A stretch of 64,000 nt of DNA, from positions 744,001-808,000 of the forward strand of contig PS015010.1 of NCBI GenBank assembly GCA_048213135.1, given 5' to 3'. This document shows positions 8,752 through 16,260 of this stretch, in pieces (the first letter of the stretch is position 1; each line of letters opens with the position of its first letter). The notes under the pieces were generated by a model, which worked only from the letters and a program-made list of their open reading frames with translations, did no database searches and was not told the origin of the DNA. Source of the DNA: Reclinomonas americana ATCC 50394 (lineage: Eukaryota > Jakobida > Jakobea > Jakobida). The translations under genes were made by a program, and so were the position numbers.

Positions 8752-9495
8752 ATGAAAAATATACTCTTCTTCCTCTTTTGCCTGTGTATGGTCACAGCCT
8801 GTGGAACGAAACATAAGTATAACTGGTCTGAGTATACTAAACTGTCTTTTATGGCTGACAGTGCCCCGCCTCCGCCTTACCGGGGACTGGAAGCAAATCT
8901 GTTTCCGCCCATATCCCAGTCGGACGCGGATATCGAATTACGGTTCTATGGCAATTTTCAGCCCAACAAGAGAAGTATGGTTTGTGTACGGTACTATCCC
9001 GACACTGTTTTTTTTGAAAGGATCACCGGTAGGCTCAACTCTAAACATGCTGCATTGCCTGAAAACAGCAGAGACAGCCTGGCATATGCTAACGACGGGA
9101 ATTATTATGACTGGACAACAGAACTGCTCAATCCGGGGATGGAACCTTCTGTATTCATTGACAGTTTCATCAAAAAAAGATTACTAAACCCGCCCACTTT
9201 TGAAGAACTGAAAGCTGTTATACTGAAAAGCCGTAAAGATGTTATCGGCGAAGATACCGCCCACCCCAGGATAAAGTACAGCATATCAAATATTCCGCAT
9301 ACCGTTTTTCACTATGAAGTGAAGATAGGCAACAGGTACATGGCCCGGGATCTTTATACGATCAGGTATGAAGACGACCCATTGACGATCTTTAACTATG
9401 TATCGTATGGTCCGTATGTATCCTATATCAACCTTATTTTCACCCCGCCCCGTGTCATTGCAATCCGGGAATTGAAGAACGACCGGGTACCCTGA
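8752..9495 (+). CDS. Lipoprotein of unknown function
   Basis: 247 aa from the ATG at 8752. Longer upstream starts would translate the REP-like repeat and are rejected. The N-terminus is a lipoprotein signal (MKNILFFLFCLCMVTAC). The mature part is rich in aromatic residues (YNWSEYTKLSF, RFYGNFQPNKR, YDWTTELLNPG, YVSYGPYVSYINLIF) and looks like a soluble alpha/beta domain; no family recognised. It is the last plus-strand gene before a convergent GNAT gene only 7 bp away, with no terminator visible between them. Confidence 0.8.
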   Translation: MKNILFFLFCLCMVTACGTKHKYNWSEYTKLSFMADSAPPPPYRGLEANLFPPISQSDADIELRFYGNFQPNKRSMVCVRYYPDTVFFERITGRLNSKHAALPENSRDSLAYANDGNYYDWTTELLNPGMEPSVFIDSFIKKRLLNPPTFEELKAVILKSRKDVIGEDTAHPRIKYSISNIPHTVFHYEVKIGNRYMARDLYTIRYEDDPLTIFNYVSYGPYVSYINLIFTPPRVIAIRELKNDRVP

Positions 9496-9502
9496 TGGGT
9501 TA

Positions 9503-9940
9503 TCATTGCAGCTGCATATGCAGTATAGGATAAGGCTTACCCGTCCCATCAAGTTCAGAACGGGATACTGTGCCAAACCCGAAATGTTCATAAAAACCAA
9601 CCGCATCTTCGTTTTGCTCATTCACATCAACCCCTGTAATACCCAGCTTGTCAATAGCATAACGAACCAGCAATTTGCCAATACCTTTACCTCTTACACC
9701 AGGATGAAGGAACAGCATCTCCAGGTTGTCATCCGAAACACCCATAAAACCGAGAATGCGGTCATCTTCTTTTGCAACGGTGAGCTGCACCTGGCCGAAC
9801 AGGTTGTTTTCGTGTATAAGCGTTTTGAAGAAAAGGATGTCATCCTCTTTCAGAAAATGATGAGTAGCACGAACAGAAGCTTCCCATATGGTTAATAACG
9901 TGGGATGGTCTTGTTCTGTGGCTGTAGAAAGTGAATACAT
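9503..9940 (-). CDS. GNAT-family N-acetyltransferase (YjaB-like)
   Basis: 145 aa single GNAT domain. The acetyl-CoA binding loop is FLHPGVRGKGIGKLLV at about 78-93, followed by VDVNEQNEDAVGFYEHFGF at about 105-123, the hallmark of the YjaB/PhnO-like branch. The acceptor substrate is unknown. The start ATG at 9940 lies 15 bp after the stop of the 224-aa gene upstream on the same strand, so the two are probably cotranscribed. Confidence 0.93.
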   Translation of the reverse strand: MYSLSTATEQDHPTLLTIWEASVRATHHFLKEDDILFFKTLIHENNLFGQVQLTVAKEDDRILGFMGVSDDNLEMLFLHPGVRGKGIGKLLVRYAIDKLGITGVDVNEQNEDAVGFYEHFGFGTVSRSELDGTGKPYPILHMQLQ

Positions 9941-9955
9941 GTTCTAAATGAGAAG

Positions 9956-10630
9956 TTATCGTTCACGCGGTACAAAAGTAACAGGCTGCAGGAAATAAGG
10001 CTGCGGACCTGTCAAAACGCTGTCTTTTTTAAGCAGGAATGCTGTGGAAGAACCGTTCCATTCCGATTTTGGGCTAAGGCCCCATTCCGGCGGTATACCC
10101 AGGCGGATGGTGTAGTGCCCCGCCTGTGTTGCGGGTATAGTCAAATTTTGATTGAAAACACGGGAAAGTGTTTTGAGATATATTTCTGCTTTGTTTCTTT
10201 TGTAAGCAACTTTTTCATCGCCTTTGTTACCATCGCCAAACGGGTAAACACCGGTGCCGGGCACCCGCAGGCCCAATGCCATGCTGTAGGTAATGTTCTC
10301 CCCGTTTTTATTGAGGATGGTTACGCTGATGCTGTCTAATGTGCGGGGCGTAAATAGAACCGTATCTACGATTTTAAATGTGGCAATGTTAGCCGTACTG
10401 AAAAAGATAGTGTCCTTCTTAGCTCTCCACCTGCCATAATTGATATAGGAAGAAGATTCGCAGCCCTGCTCCCAGAAATAGTTGCCGTTGCTGTACAGCA
10501 GAACCGAAGCGGAGCACAGTCCGCCACTCATGCTGGCATGATAGTAAGTGTATGCGGGTTTTGCTGGCTTTTGCGCCGGGCTTTGATTATGGGCAATAAA
10601 AAGTAACAGCAACAGGAAACACGGTTTCAT
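9956..10630 (-). CDS. Secreted protein of unknown function
   Basis: 224 aa with a signal peptide ending SPAQ. The mature part has a strand-rich, one-domain look (YTYYHASMSGGLCSASVLLY, YFWEQGCESSSYINYGRW) with three cysteines that could pair after export. Residues about 60-80 read as a GxWxxxxDTIxF strand pair, common in Bacteroidota secreted beta proteins. No family recognised. Followed closely by the GNAT gene. Confidence 0.75.
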   Translation of the reverse strand: MKPCFLLLLLFIAHNQSPAQKPAKPAYTYYHASMSGGLCSASVLLYSNGNYFWEQGCESSSYINYGRWRAKKDTIFFSTANIATFKIVDTVLFTPRTLDSISVTILNKNGENITYSMALGLRVPGTGVYPFGDGNKGDEKVAYKRNKAEIYLKTLSRVFNQNLTIPATQAGHYTIRLGIPPEWGLSPKSEWNGSSTAFLLKKDSVLTGPQPYFLQPVTFVPRER

Positions 10631-10964
10631 GATTGAAAACTAGGTCATTTTGCAGACATTTTGTTGACGAGGGGAAGGTTTTTCACAGGGATGCGCAGAG
10701 GGTTTTCACAGAGATGCACAGAGGGAAGTATAACGAAAAAATAGGTAATGCTGTTGCGGGAACTACGCAGGGAAGAAATACTCAGCAGATATATTTTCGG
10801 ATTGCAAACTTTACTAAAACCATCATGGTGCCATTCCAACTTAATTATCAGACTGCCCAAAGTAAAAGGGGAGGCATACGGATGAAAGTTCCGAGACAGA
10901 TTAAAGCGCCAGTTTTAATAGAGTTTGCAGTGACCTTCCTTTTTTTCATTTTAATCTGTCTATT
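10631..10964. other. Gene-free stretch with a dispersed repeat
   Basis: Contains the inverted copy of the CTCTGTGAAAACC repeat near its left end and otherwise low-complexity AT-rich sequence. The long open frame across it (10633-11037) is made mostly of repeat and is not believed. No convincing promoter was found, although the cassette starting at 10965 must be transcribed from here. Confidence 0.6.
10674..10727. repeat. Inverted copy of the 24-bp CTCTGTGAAAACC repeat
   Basis: Two adjoining units of the form GGTTTTCACAGAGATGCACA (about 10678-10701 and 10701-10725), the reverse complement of the units at 8571-8642. Confidence 0.8.
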
Positions 10965-11255
10965 ATGCAAATCTCTAATTGTCAAAAGAATGCCCGGGGT
11001 AATCGTGCCACCGGTATTGATGAAAACCGGTATATAACCATTAAGAAAAAAGCCATCTGGCTTACTGCTGAAGAGGAGGAGTTTATACAATTTGTAAAAT
11101 TCCACGGCATTGAGCAACTGGCCCAATCCTTACGCATGATCCACGACCTGGCGCTGTACCACACCGACACGCCTTTTGACGCGGAAGAAAAAACGGCGCT
11201 GTTTGATTTGAAGGTATTGTGGGAAGGGTTGGAGAGGATGGAGTGTGAAACATAA
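10965..11255 (+). CDS. Small helical protein, first gene of a two-gene cassette
   Basis: 96 aa. The first 28 residues are polar and poorly structured; from residue 30 it is a compact helical domain (AIWLTAEEEEFIQFVKFHG, LAQSLRMIHDLALYHTD, FDAEEKTALFDLKVLWEGLE). No DNA-binding motif is obvious. It lies 28 bp before the predicted nuclease gene and its strong helix pattern argues it is real. It may be a regulator, adaptor or protective partner of that nuclease; this is inference from pairing only. No family name can be given. Confidence 0.65.
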   Translation: MQISNCQKNARGNRATGIDENRYITIKKKAIWLTAEEEEFIQFVKFHGIEQLAQSLRMIHDLALYHTDTPFDAEEKTALFDLKVLWEGLERMECET

Positions 11256-11283
11256 GTAATTGAACGATTGAATAGAGGTATCT

Positions 11284-11922
11284 ATGCAAAATAGTGAGGC
11301 GGAGCCATGGGGGTGGGCAGATTTTGAAGATGACAATATCCTGCGAACAGGTAAGCCAATTCTGATCGGTATTACTGAGTTCACTAAACTACTGGCGCCT
11401 TGCTTGTTGGCAGGTAGTGCCCAATCAAGAAAAAGTTATGTAGACCAATTGCTGGCCGCCCATGAATGGAACATATATTATTCCGACAGGCATTCCGGCA
11501 AAAGAGTGATGGGAGAGGCCGGTTCAATTGATTATCCGCATGAATTAAAAACAGCCATTGCGCTTGCCCGGCATGGTTATGATGTGCTGTTTGCCCCCAA
11601 ATGTATGTTCAAACGATCTGAAAAGAAATTCGACATTTTCATTGCTAAAGAACACATTTTGCTAAAGGCCGATCTTAAATATATCTCCAGTAAAAATCCG
11701 GATACCATTGCCAATAGGGTAAGGGGTGGTTCTTTCCAGGCGTCGAGGGTTGTTGTGGAAATAACTTCAGATATTAATAAGAAAGACCTGATCTCCGGGT
11801 TAAGAAGCGCTGCATTCAGAAATGACCAGTTACGGGAAGTATGGCTTTTTTACAAAGGGAAACTGTATATCCTTCCTGCAAGTCTTATAAAGAGTAAACG
11901 TGTTTCCAGTGCTATAAAATAA
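11284..11922 (+). CDS. Predicted PD-(D/E)XK nuclease, similar to CdiA-type tRNase C-terminal domains
   Basis: 212 aa, no signal peptide. Residues 1-75 are of unknown type. From about 80 the order is helix (Glu87 in YPHELKTAIALARHGYDV), strand with Asp117 (KKFDIFIAKEH), strand with Asp130-x-Lys132 (LLKADLKYIS), then a conserved NPDTIANRVRGGSFQASRVV helix and a C-terminal RNDQLREVWLF segment. Glu, Asp and D-x-K in this order are the active-site pattern of the PD-(D/E)XK fold, and the arrangement resembles CdiA C-terminal tRNA nucleases of polymorphic toxin systems. Here it stands alone rather than at the end of a large exported protein. Substrate and biological role are inferred, not shown. Ends at a hairpin terminator. 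Confidence 0.7.
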   Translation: MQNSEAEPWGWADFEDDNILRTGKPILIGITEFTKLLAPCLLAGSAQSRKSYVDQLLAAHEWNIYYSDRHSGKRVMGEAGSIDYPHELKTAIALARHGYDVLFAPKCMFKRSEKKFDIFIAKEHILLKADLKYISSKNPDTIANRVRGGSFQASRVVVEITSDINKKDLISGLRSAAFRNDQLREVWLFYKGKLYILPASLIKSKRVSSAIK

Positions 11923-11955
11923 AAAGGGCTTTCAGTGAAGCCCTTTTAAAGTTTT
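11921..11955 (+). terminator. Bidirectional hairpin terminator
   Basis: AAAAGGGCTT (11922-11931) pairs with AAGCCCTTTT (11938-11947), flanked by A-rich sequence on the left and T-rich on the right. It overlaps the stop codon of the nuclease gene and can also serve the convergent gene ending at 12077. Confidence 0.85.
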
Positions 11956-12076
11956 TGTCATTGGGGAACCGAATGGTTCAAGCCGCTGATGTCACAAAGA
12001 TAAGAATGAATTTAATACTATGTTCTTTTACACAAGATTATTTTCAATCGTTAACGTTTGTTAATAAGATTTGTTT

Positions 12077-13987
12077 CTACAACACAATATCTCCAATCTT
12101 CGTCGCCAGTGTACCCACATCATCAACAGTATGATTGGTACGGTTCGACATAATGGCGATGGAGAGGCCATTGTCGCGGTACACACGCAACTCGGCACGG
12201 GCGCCATTGAAACTGCCGTTGTGTTCTGCTACACGGCGACCACCAATGTCGCGGACTTCCCAGGCAATACCATTAGGCTGGTCAGATTTTACACGGTTCC
12301 ACAACACATTGTCGCGGGCAGCGGGTTTTACAATTTGTCCATTAAGTACCTTCCAGCCAAACATGGCCAGGTCTACAGCGCTCAGTTCTATGCCACCGCC
12401 AAACACTTTCCAGCTGTTGTTGCCGTAAGAGCTGCTGGAGTTATCGTCGTTATAAGGTTTGGCTCTTTCGTAGTCATAAGGTATGGAAGCAGTGGTAAAT
12501 TGTACCCGAAGTGTGCCCAGTCCGTATGGATCGGCTAACTCTGATTTTACGAGTTGTGAAGAGGTGCGGCCGGTCACTTTCTCCAGTACCGCGGCCAGGT
12601 AAGTATGCGCATGTGTGGAGTAGTTGCGATTGGTGCCAATGGTACAGCCGGGCAGCAGGTCGGCACTCCATATCTGCGTAAGGGCGTCAATGGCTTTGTT
12701 GTACTGCATCGTGGCAGGCTCCGGGCCATCGTAGTGCTTGATACAACCGAGATGAGCATACAACTGCGCTACAGTTTGGGTGTGCTTGGCAGGAATGGTC
12801 ACCACGCTGCCGTCAGACTTAGTTACATTGGTAAGATAATTTTTGATGGGATTATTTAGGTTCAGGCTTACAGATGTGCCGTTGCGCAATTTGCCTTCGT
12901 CCTGCAGTTTTACGGCGAGGGTGCCGCTGAACAGTTTGGACACGGAGGCGGACAAGTAGATGGTCTCTCCATGCGCCACCTTATTATCTTCCTTATCGGC
13001 AAAGCCAAAACCACGGCGGTAGATCATTTCTCCGTTGCTTACAATAGCCACGGAAATGCCGGGCAGGTTGTTGTCATTCTTGTACTTGGTAATAAGGTTA
13101 TCGAGTTCATCTTTCTTATTGTAATTGAAAATGGTACTGTTGTTGTCGATCCAGATACCACCATAGCGCATACCATCAGGTGTGGAATAACATTCAAAAT
13201 CAATGATGCGGTAACCCCGATCGCGGTACTCCCTCCAGAGGTTGGCATATTCCACTTCTGTACGGCCAGTGCGTACCTGGTAAGCAATGCCGGAACGTTT
13301 TTCACATACGAAAGCGTAACGCTGGCCACCATCTGTATACGAATCAAAATTGGTAACAACATAACCCTTACCAGTAAGGTCATCAAGTTTGGCCTGGTAA
13401 TCGTCGCGGTCAAGGCCGTGTACTTCTTTCCAGTCGGCGTTGTTGTGGTTTTTAACCCATATCGCTGCATAACGTATGCCGCTGCCGGTGGCGTACATTT
13501 CCAGGTCAATCATTTTACGGCCCTCACCTTTTTGTTCGGTAATGTAGGCCTCGTATTGGGCCTTGGTCATGTCGCGTTTGGATGACCAGCTGTAGCCTTC
13601 GGTATTTTTTATCCAGATGCCACCATAGCGCATGCTGTTGCCCACGCGGTAGCATTCGATGTCAACGGGGCGGTAACCCTTGGTCTTGAAATCTTCCCAT
13701 TTGTCGTGGTAAGCATCGCTGGTCATGTTGCGGTATTCGGCCCAGGCCCGGCCACTGCTGTTCTTTTCCCATACCATGGAAAAACGGGTGCCGCCCGATG
13801 TTTCGTACGCATCCAGGTCGATCATGATGTAATCCTTTTTATATTGCTCGAACTTGTCATGAAACGCGTCGTCGGTAAGGTCGCGGTACGACAGCCAGCC
13901 GATGTTTTTAGCAAAGCTGGGCTCGCCTGCATACGTCGTACTGACGAATACGGCGAAGAGTAATGTTGTTACAATTCTGTAAAGCAT
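12077..13987 (-). CDS. Beta-lactamase-fold serine hydrolase with five N-terminal tandem repeats (polyglycine-hydrolase-like)
   Basis: 636 aa with a signal peptide ending TTYA. Residues about 25-285 are five repeats of roughly 50 residues, each with a pattern like W....MT...Y......KGYR.ID.E.Y..G..MRYGGIW, the bacterial tandem repeat domain. Residues about 290-636 are a class C beta-lactamase/DD-peptidase fold: Ser348-x-x-Lys351 in SASVSKLF, a tyrosine block NRNYSTHAHTYL at the YxN position, and AEHNGSFNGAR as the third motif. The same architecture is known from fungal polyglycine hydrolases, which cut glycine-rich linkers of plant chitinases. Exported; substrate unknown. Upstream gene is Fic, 88 bp away. 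Confidence 0.9.
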   Translation of the reverse strand: MLYRIVTTLLFAVFVSTTYAGEPSFAKNIGWLSYRDLTDDAFHDKFEQYKKDYIMIDLDAYETSGGTRFSMVWEKNSSGRAWAEYRNMTSDAYHDKWEDFKTKGYRPVDIECYRVGNSMRYGGIWIKNTEGYSWSSKRDMTKAQYEAYITEQKGEGRKMIDLEMYATGSGIRYAAIWVKNHNNADWKEVHGLDRDDYQAKLDDLTGKGYVVTNFDSYTDGGQRYAFVCEKRSGIAYQVRTGRTEVEYANLWREYRDRGYRIIDFECYSTPDGMRYGGIWIDNNSTIFNYNKKDELDNLITKYKNDNNLPGISVAIVSNGEMIYRRGFGFADKEDNKVAHGETIYLSASVSKLFSGTLAVKLQDEGKLRNGTSVSLNLNNPIKNYLTNVTKSDGSVVTIPAKHTQTVAQLYAHLGCIKHYDGPEPATMQYNKAIDALTQIWSADLLPGCTIGTNRNYSTHAHTYLAAVLEKVTGRTSSQLVKSELADPYGLGTLRVQFTTASIPYDYERAKPYNDDNSSSSYGNNSWKVFGGGIELSAVDLAMFGWKVLNGQIVKPAARDNVLWNRVKSDQPNGIAWEVRDIGGRRVAEHNGSFNGARAELRVYRDNGLSIAIMSNRTNHTVDDVGTLATKIGDIVL

Positions 13988-14075
13988 ATCAAATTATTTT
14001 AAGGGTTGACGAATAATGTGAGCGCTAAAGTAGATATTAGAAAAAAACTGTGCAATAGCCAGAAGCGGGTATGGC

Positions 14076-15377
14076 TTACAGGTTGTATTTACGGAGTAAC
14101 TTCTCAAAGTTTTTTGACCTGATGAAATTCTGTTTCTTTTTGTTCACCTGTATCGATTCTAAAAAACCCAGATTCACCAGGGCCTTTATATCTGCTCTTG
14201 CTGTGAAGTTGGAAACGGTGAACCGCGACTCTATTTCCTTAATGTTCAGTACCCTTTCCGGGTCGTCGTACAATATCTTGAGTACCTGTGCCATCCTGTC
14301 ATTAACCAGTGGAATAGTTAAAAAGCGTGCGGACTGAAATACTTCTTTTTGTTTCCTGTTGATATATGTTCTCAGCGCTTCAAATGCCTTCTCCATGGTT
14401 TTGATATGGTAGGTTATGAAGTAACTCAGGTCATTCTCATCTGTTTCTGTGTATAAGTAGGCTTTCTCATATTGTCCTTTTGTATCCTGTATGATCCTTG
14501 AAATAGACAGGTATTCCGTTAGCCAGTATCCTTTTTTAAGCATGTACCAGTAAAACAAGGCTCTTGCTGTTCTCCCATTGCCGTCGGTGAAAGGATGTAT
14601 CCATCCGATCATAAAGTGAACGATGCAACCCTTGACTATCGGATGAATGAAGTTCTCCGTATCTGTGTTGCAAAATGTACAAAGGTCTTTCATTAGTGCT
14701 GATAATTCTGCAGCCGGGGGAGGTGTATGCGCAATTTCGCTGATACTGTGATCTACTACGTAAACCTCATCATCCGCATTCCTGAACCGGCCTTCGTCCT
14801 CATCATCATTCAGTGTTTTGCTGGTCATCAGTTGATGTACATGCAATATACTTTCCGGGGTTATGGCTTCATTCTTTTGCTGAACAATGTGCTTCATCGT
14901 GATGAAGTTGTTCAATATCATTTGTTCCGACCTGTTCTTTGGCTTTTGTTCTTTCTGGATCATTTCTTTCGCCTTTTTCCTCGTGGTATTGGCACCTTCT
15001 ATCTGGCTGCTGGAAATGGCTTCTTCCATAAGCGAACTGATCACGAATTTAGTTTTATCCGTTTCCGCAATACCAATATTGCTGCTGAGATTTCCCCCGA
15101 TGTGCAGGTCAAACTGGTGCAGCGCACGCAACATAAAATCGGTTATAACATAATGAAAATTGTATTTTCCAAAGCGAATGTTACTGGCCTTTATCCACCG
15201 GTAGTGCTTAACTGCATTCCAGACTTCTTCGGGGTTGTATTTGCCTGATTTGTATTTGATCTTATCCCAGTATAAATAGTTATCCTGGATATCCTTCATG
15301 ATACCTTCCGACTCCAATTTTACCATAAATGGTATGATGTCGCTTTCTTTTCTATATAGAGGAGCTTCTTCCAGCAT
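14076..15377 (-). CDS. Fic-domain protein (predicted AMP transferase) with C-terminal winged helix
   Basis: 433 aa. The Fic core carries the complete motif HPFTDGNGRTAR (His261). An inhibitory-helix motif SSQIEG (Glu127) precedes it, placing the protein in the class with an N-terminal autoinhibitory glutamate. From about 355 to the end a winged-helix domain is predicted (VLNIKEIESRF-TVSNFTARADI-KALVNLGFLE). Such proteins transfer AMP from ATP to target hydroxyls; the target is unknown. A perfect 15-bp inverted repeat next to its promoter suggests the winged helix controls its own gene. No partner gene of an antitoxin type adjoins it. Confidence 0.94.
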   Translation of the reverse strand: MLEEAPLYRKESDIIPFMVKLESEGIMKDIQDNYLYWDKIKYKSGKYNPEEVWNAVKHYRWIKASNIRFGKYNFHYVITDFMLRALHQFDLHIGGNLSSNIGIAETDKTKFVISSLMEEAISSSQIEGANTTRKKAKEMIQKEQKPKNRSEQMILNNFITMKHIVQQKNEAITPESILHVHQLMTSKTLNDDEDEGRFRNADDEVYVVDHSISEIAHTPPPAAELSALMKDLCTFCNTDTENFIHPIVKGCIVHFMIGWIHPFTDGNGRTARALFYWYMLKKGYWLTEYLSISRIIQDTKGQYEKAYLYTETDENDLSYFITYHIKTMEKAFEALRTYINRKQKEVFQSARFLTIPLVNDRMAQVLKILYDDPERVLNIKEIESRFTVSNFTARADIKALVNLGFLESIQVNKKKQNFIRSKNFEKLLRKYNL

Positions 15378-15393
15378 TTACCTGAACTTTATC

Positions 15394-15438
15394 CAAAATT
15401 AGTAAAAATTGCGAGATTATCGAATAATCTCGCAATTT
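15394..15438 (-). promoter_or_regulatory. Promoter and operator-like palindrome of the Fic gene
   Basis: On the minus strand TAATTTTG (15401 to 15394) is a perfect TAnnTTTG box, 16 bp from the ATG. Directly upstream, AAATTGCGAGATTAT (15406-15420) and ATAATCTCGCAATTT (15424-15438) form a perfect 15-bp inverted repeat with a 3-bp spacer covering the -33 region. A partial further match, GAGATAATC, lies at about 15475-15484. The layout is that of a repressor site. Confidence 0.75.
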
Positions 15439-15511
15439 CAATAGATTTCCATCGTTGGCTTTAAAATATAACTGTGAGATAATCAATAAGTAATGTAAAA
15501 AATGGCTAAAA

Positions 15512-16165
15512 CTATAATTCCATCAGGCGCCCTTCTACGATGGCTACTACTTTTTCCCCGCGCTTGGGGCGAATGGAAGCGGAACCTGTAAAACGACTGA
15601 AGGCAGGCAGTACCGCATGCGTCTTTGAAAAATAGAAACAGGGGAAATGAAGACTTTGCCTGCTGCCCCCGCTGATGCTGATGCCGGGGTGAATGTGACC
15701 GCTGAAAGCATAACTGTCTTCAGTGTGCTCGGTGTCTGCTATATCATGCGTAAAAATGAAATTACCGATGCTGTGCTGTTCATCAATAACGGTAATGCCC
15801 GCTTCGTTGTACCAGTCACCGGCGAGGATATCGTGGTTGCCACGGACAAGTTGTATAGGCAGACTGGAAAAATCATTGCGCCAGCGCAGAAAAAAATCGT
15901 GCTCCTTATTGGAATGACTATGAAACATATCGCCGATAACGATCAGCTGCTGCGGACTGAATTGTTGGATAAGCGTGAAGAGCCGCTGCATGTCTTCCTT
16001 AAATACGGCCTGTGGCACATTGATCCCTGATTTACGGAAGTGCCCTGTCTTGCCCAGGTGCAGATCCGACAGTATCAGCGCCTTTTCCTCTTCCCAGAAT
16101 ATACACCTGTCGGGTGAGAGCAGGAAATGCTGGTTGAAAATAGTATGGGGAATGGTAGGCGTCAT
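15512..16165 (-). CDS. pdeM: Ligase-associated DNA damage response endonuclease PdeM
   Basis: 217 aa from the ATG at 16165. A longer frame to 16258 would translate the REP-like repeat and is rejected. Metallophosphoesterase motifs in order: LILSDLHLGKTGHFRK, VIGDMFHSHSN, VRGNHD, FTHDIADT and SGHIHPG, giving a complete two-metal site. PdeM is a Mn-dependent phosphoesterase usually encoded with an ATP-dependent DNA ligase, an exonuclease and an Lhr-like helicase. Here only the helicase is present, immediately upstream on the same strand, with a REP-like repeat in the 95-bp gap. Confidence 0.92.
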   Translation of the reverse strand: MTPTIPHTIFNQHFLLSPDRCIFWEEEKALILSDLHLGKTGHFRKSGINVPQAVFKEDMQRLFTLIQQFSPQQLIVIGDMFHSHSNKEHDFFLRWRNDFSSLPIQLVRGNHDILAGDWYNEAGITVIDEQHSIGNFIFTHDIADTEHTEDSYAFSGHIHPGISISGGSRQSLHFPCFYFSKTHAVLPAFSRFTGSASIRPKRGEKVVAIVEGRLMEL

Positions 16166-16198
16166 CAATAACAAAGTTACCGGATCCAATGTGATAAT

Positions 16199-16258
16199 AT
16201 GCGGATGTGCGAATTTGATGATGAACGCCATCGCCTGGTCTCCCGACCAGCGATACAA
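16199..16258 (+). repeat. REP-like repeat with GATGTGCGAAT module, between helicase and pdeM genes
   Basis: Short module ATATGCGGATGTGCGAATTT (16197-16216) leads into GAACGCC and the hairpin ATCG-C-CTGGTC-TCCC-GACCAG-CGAT (16230-16254). The outer arms are ATCG/CGAT instead of GCCG/CGGC as at 8458. It separates two genes that would otherwise be a tight operon. Confidence 0.9.
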
Positions 16259-16260
16259 GA

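Noticed and set aside
10633-11037. 134-codon open frame
   Set aside because: Its first third translates the CTCTGTGAAAACC repeat and it overlaps the better supported 96-aa gene.
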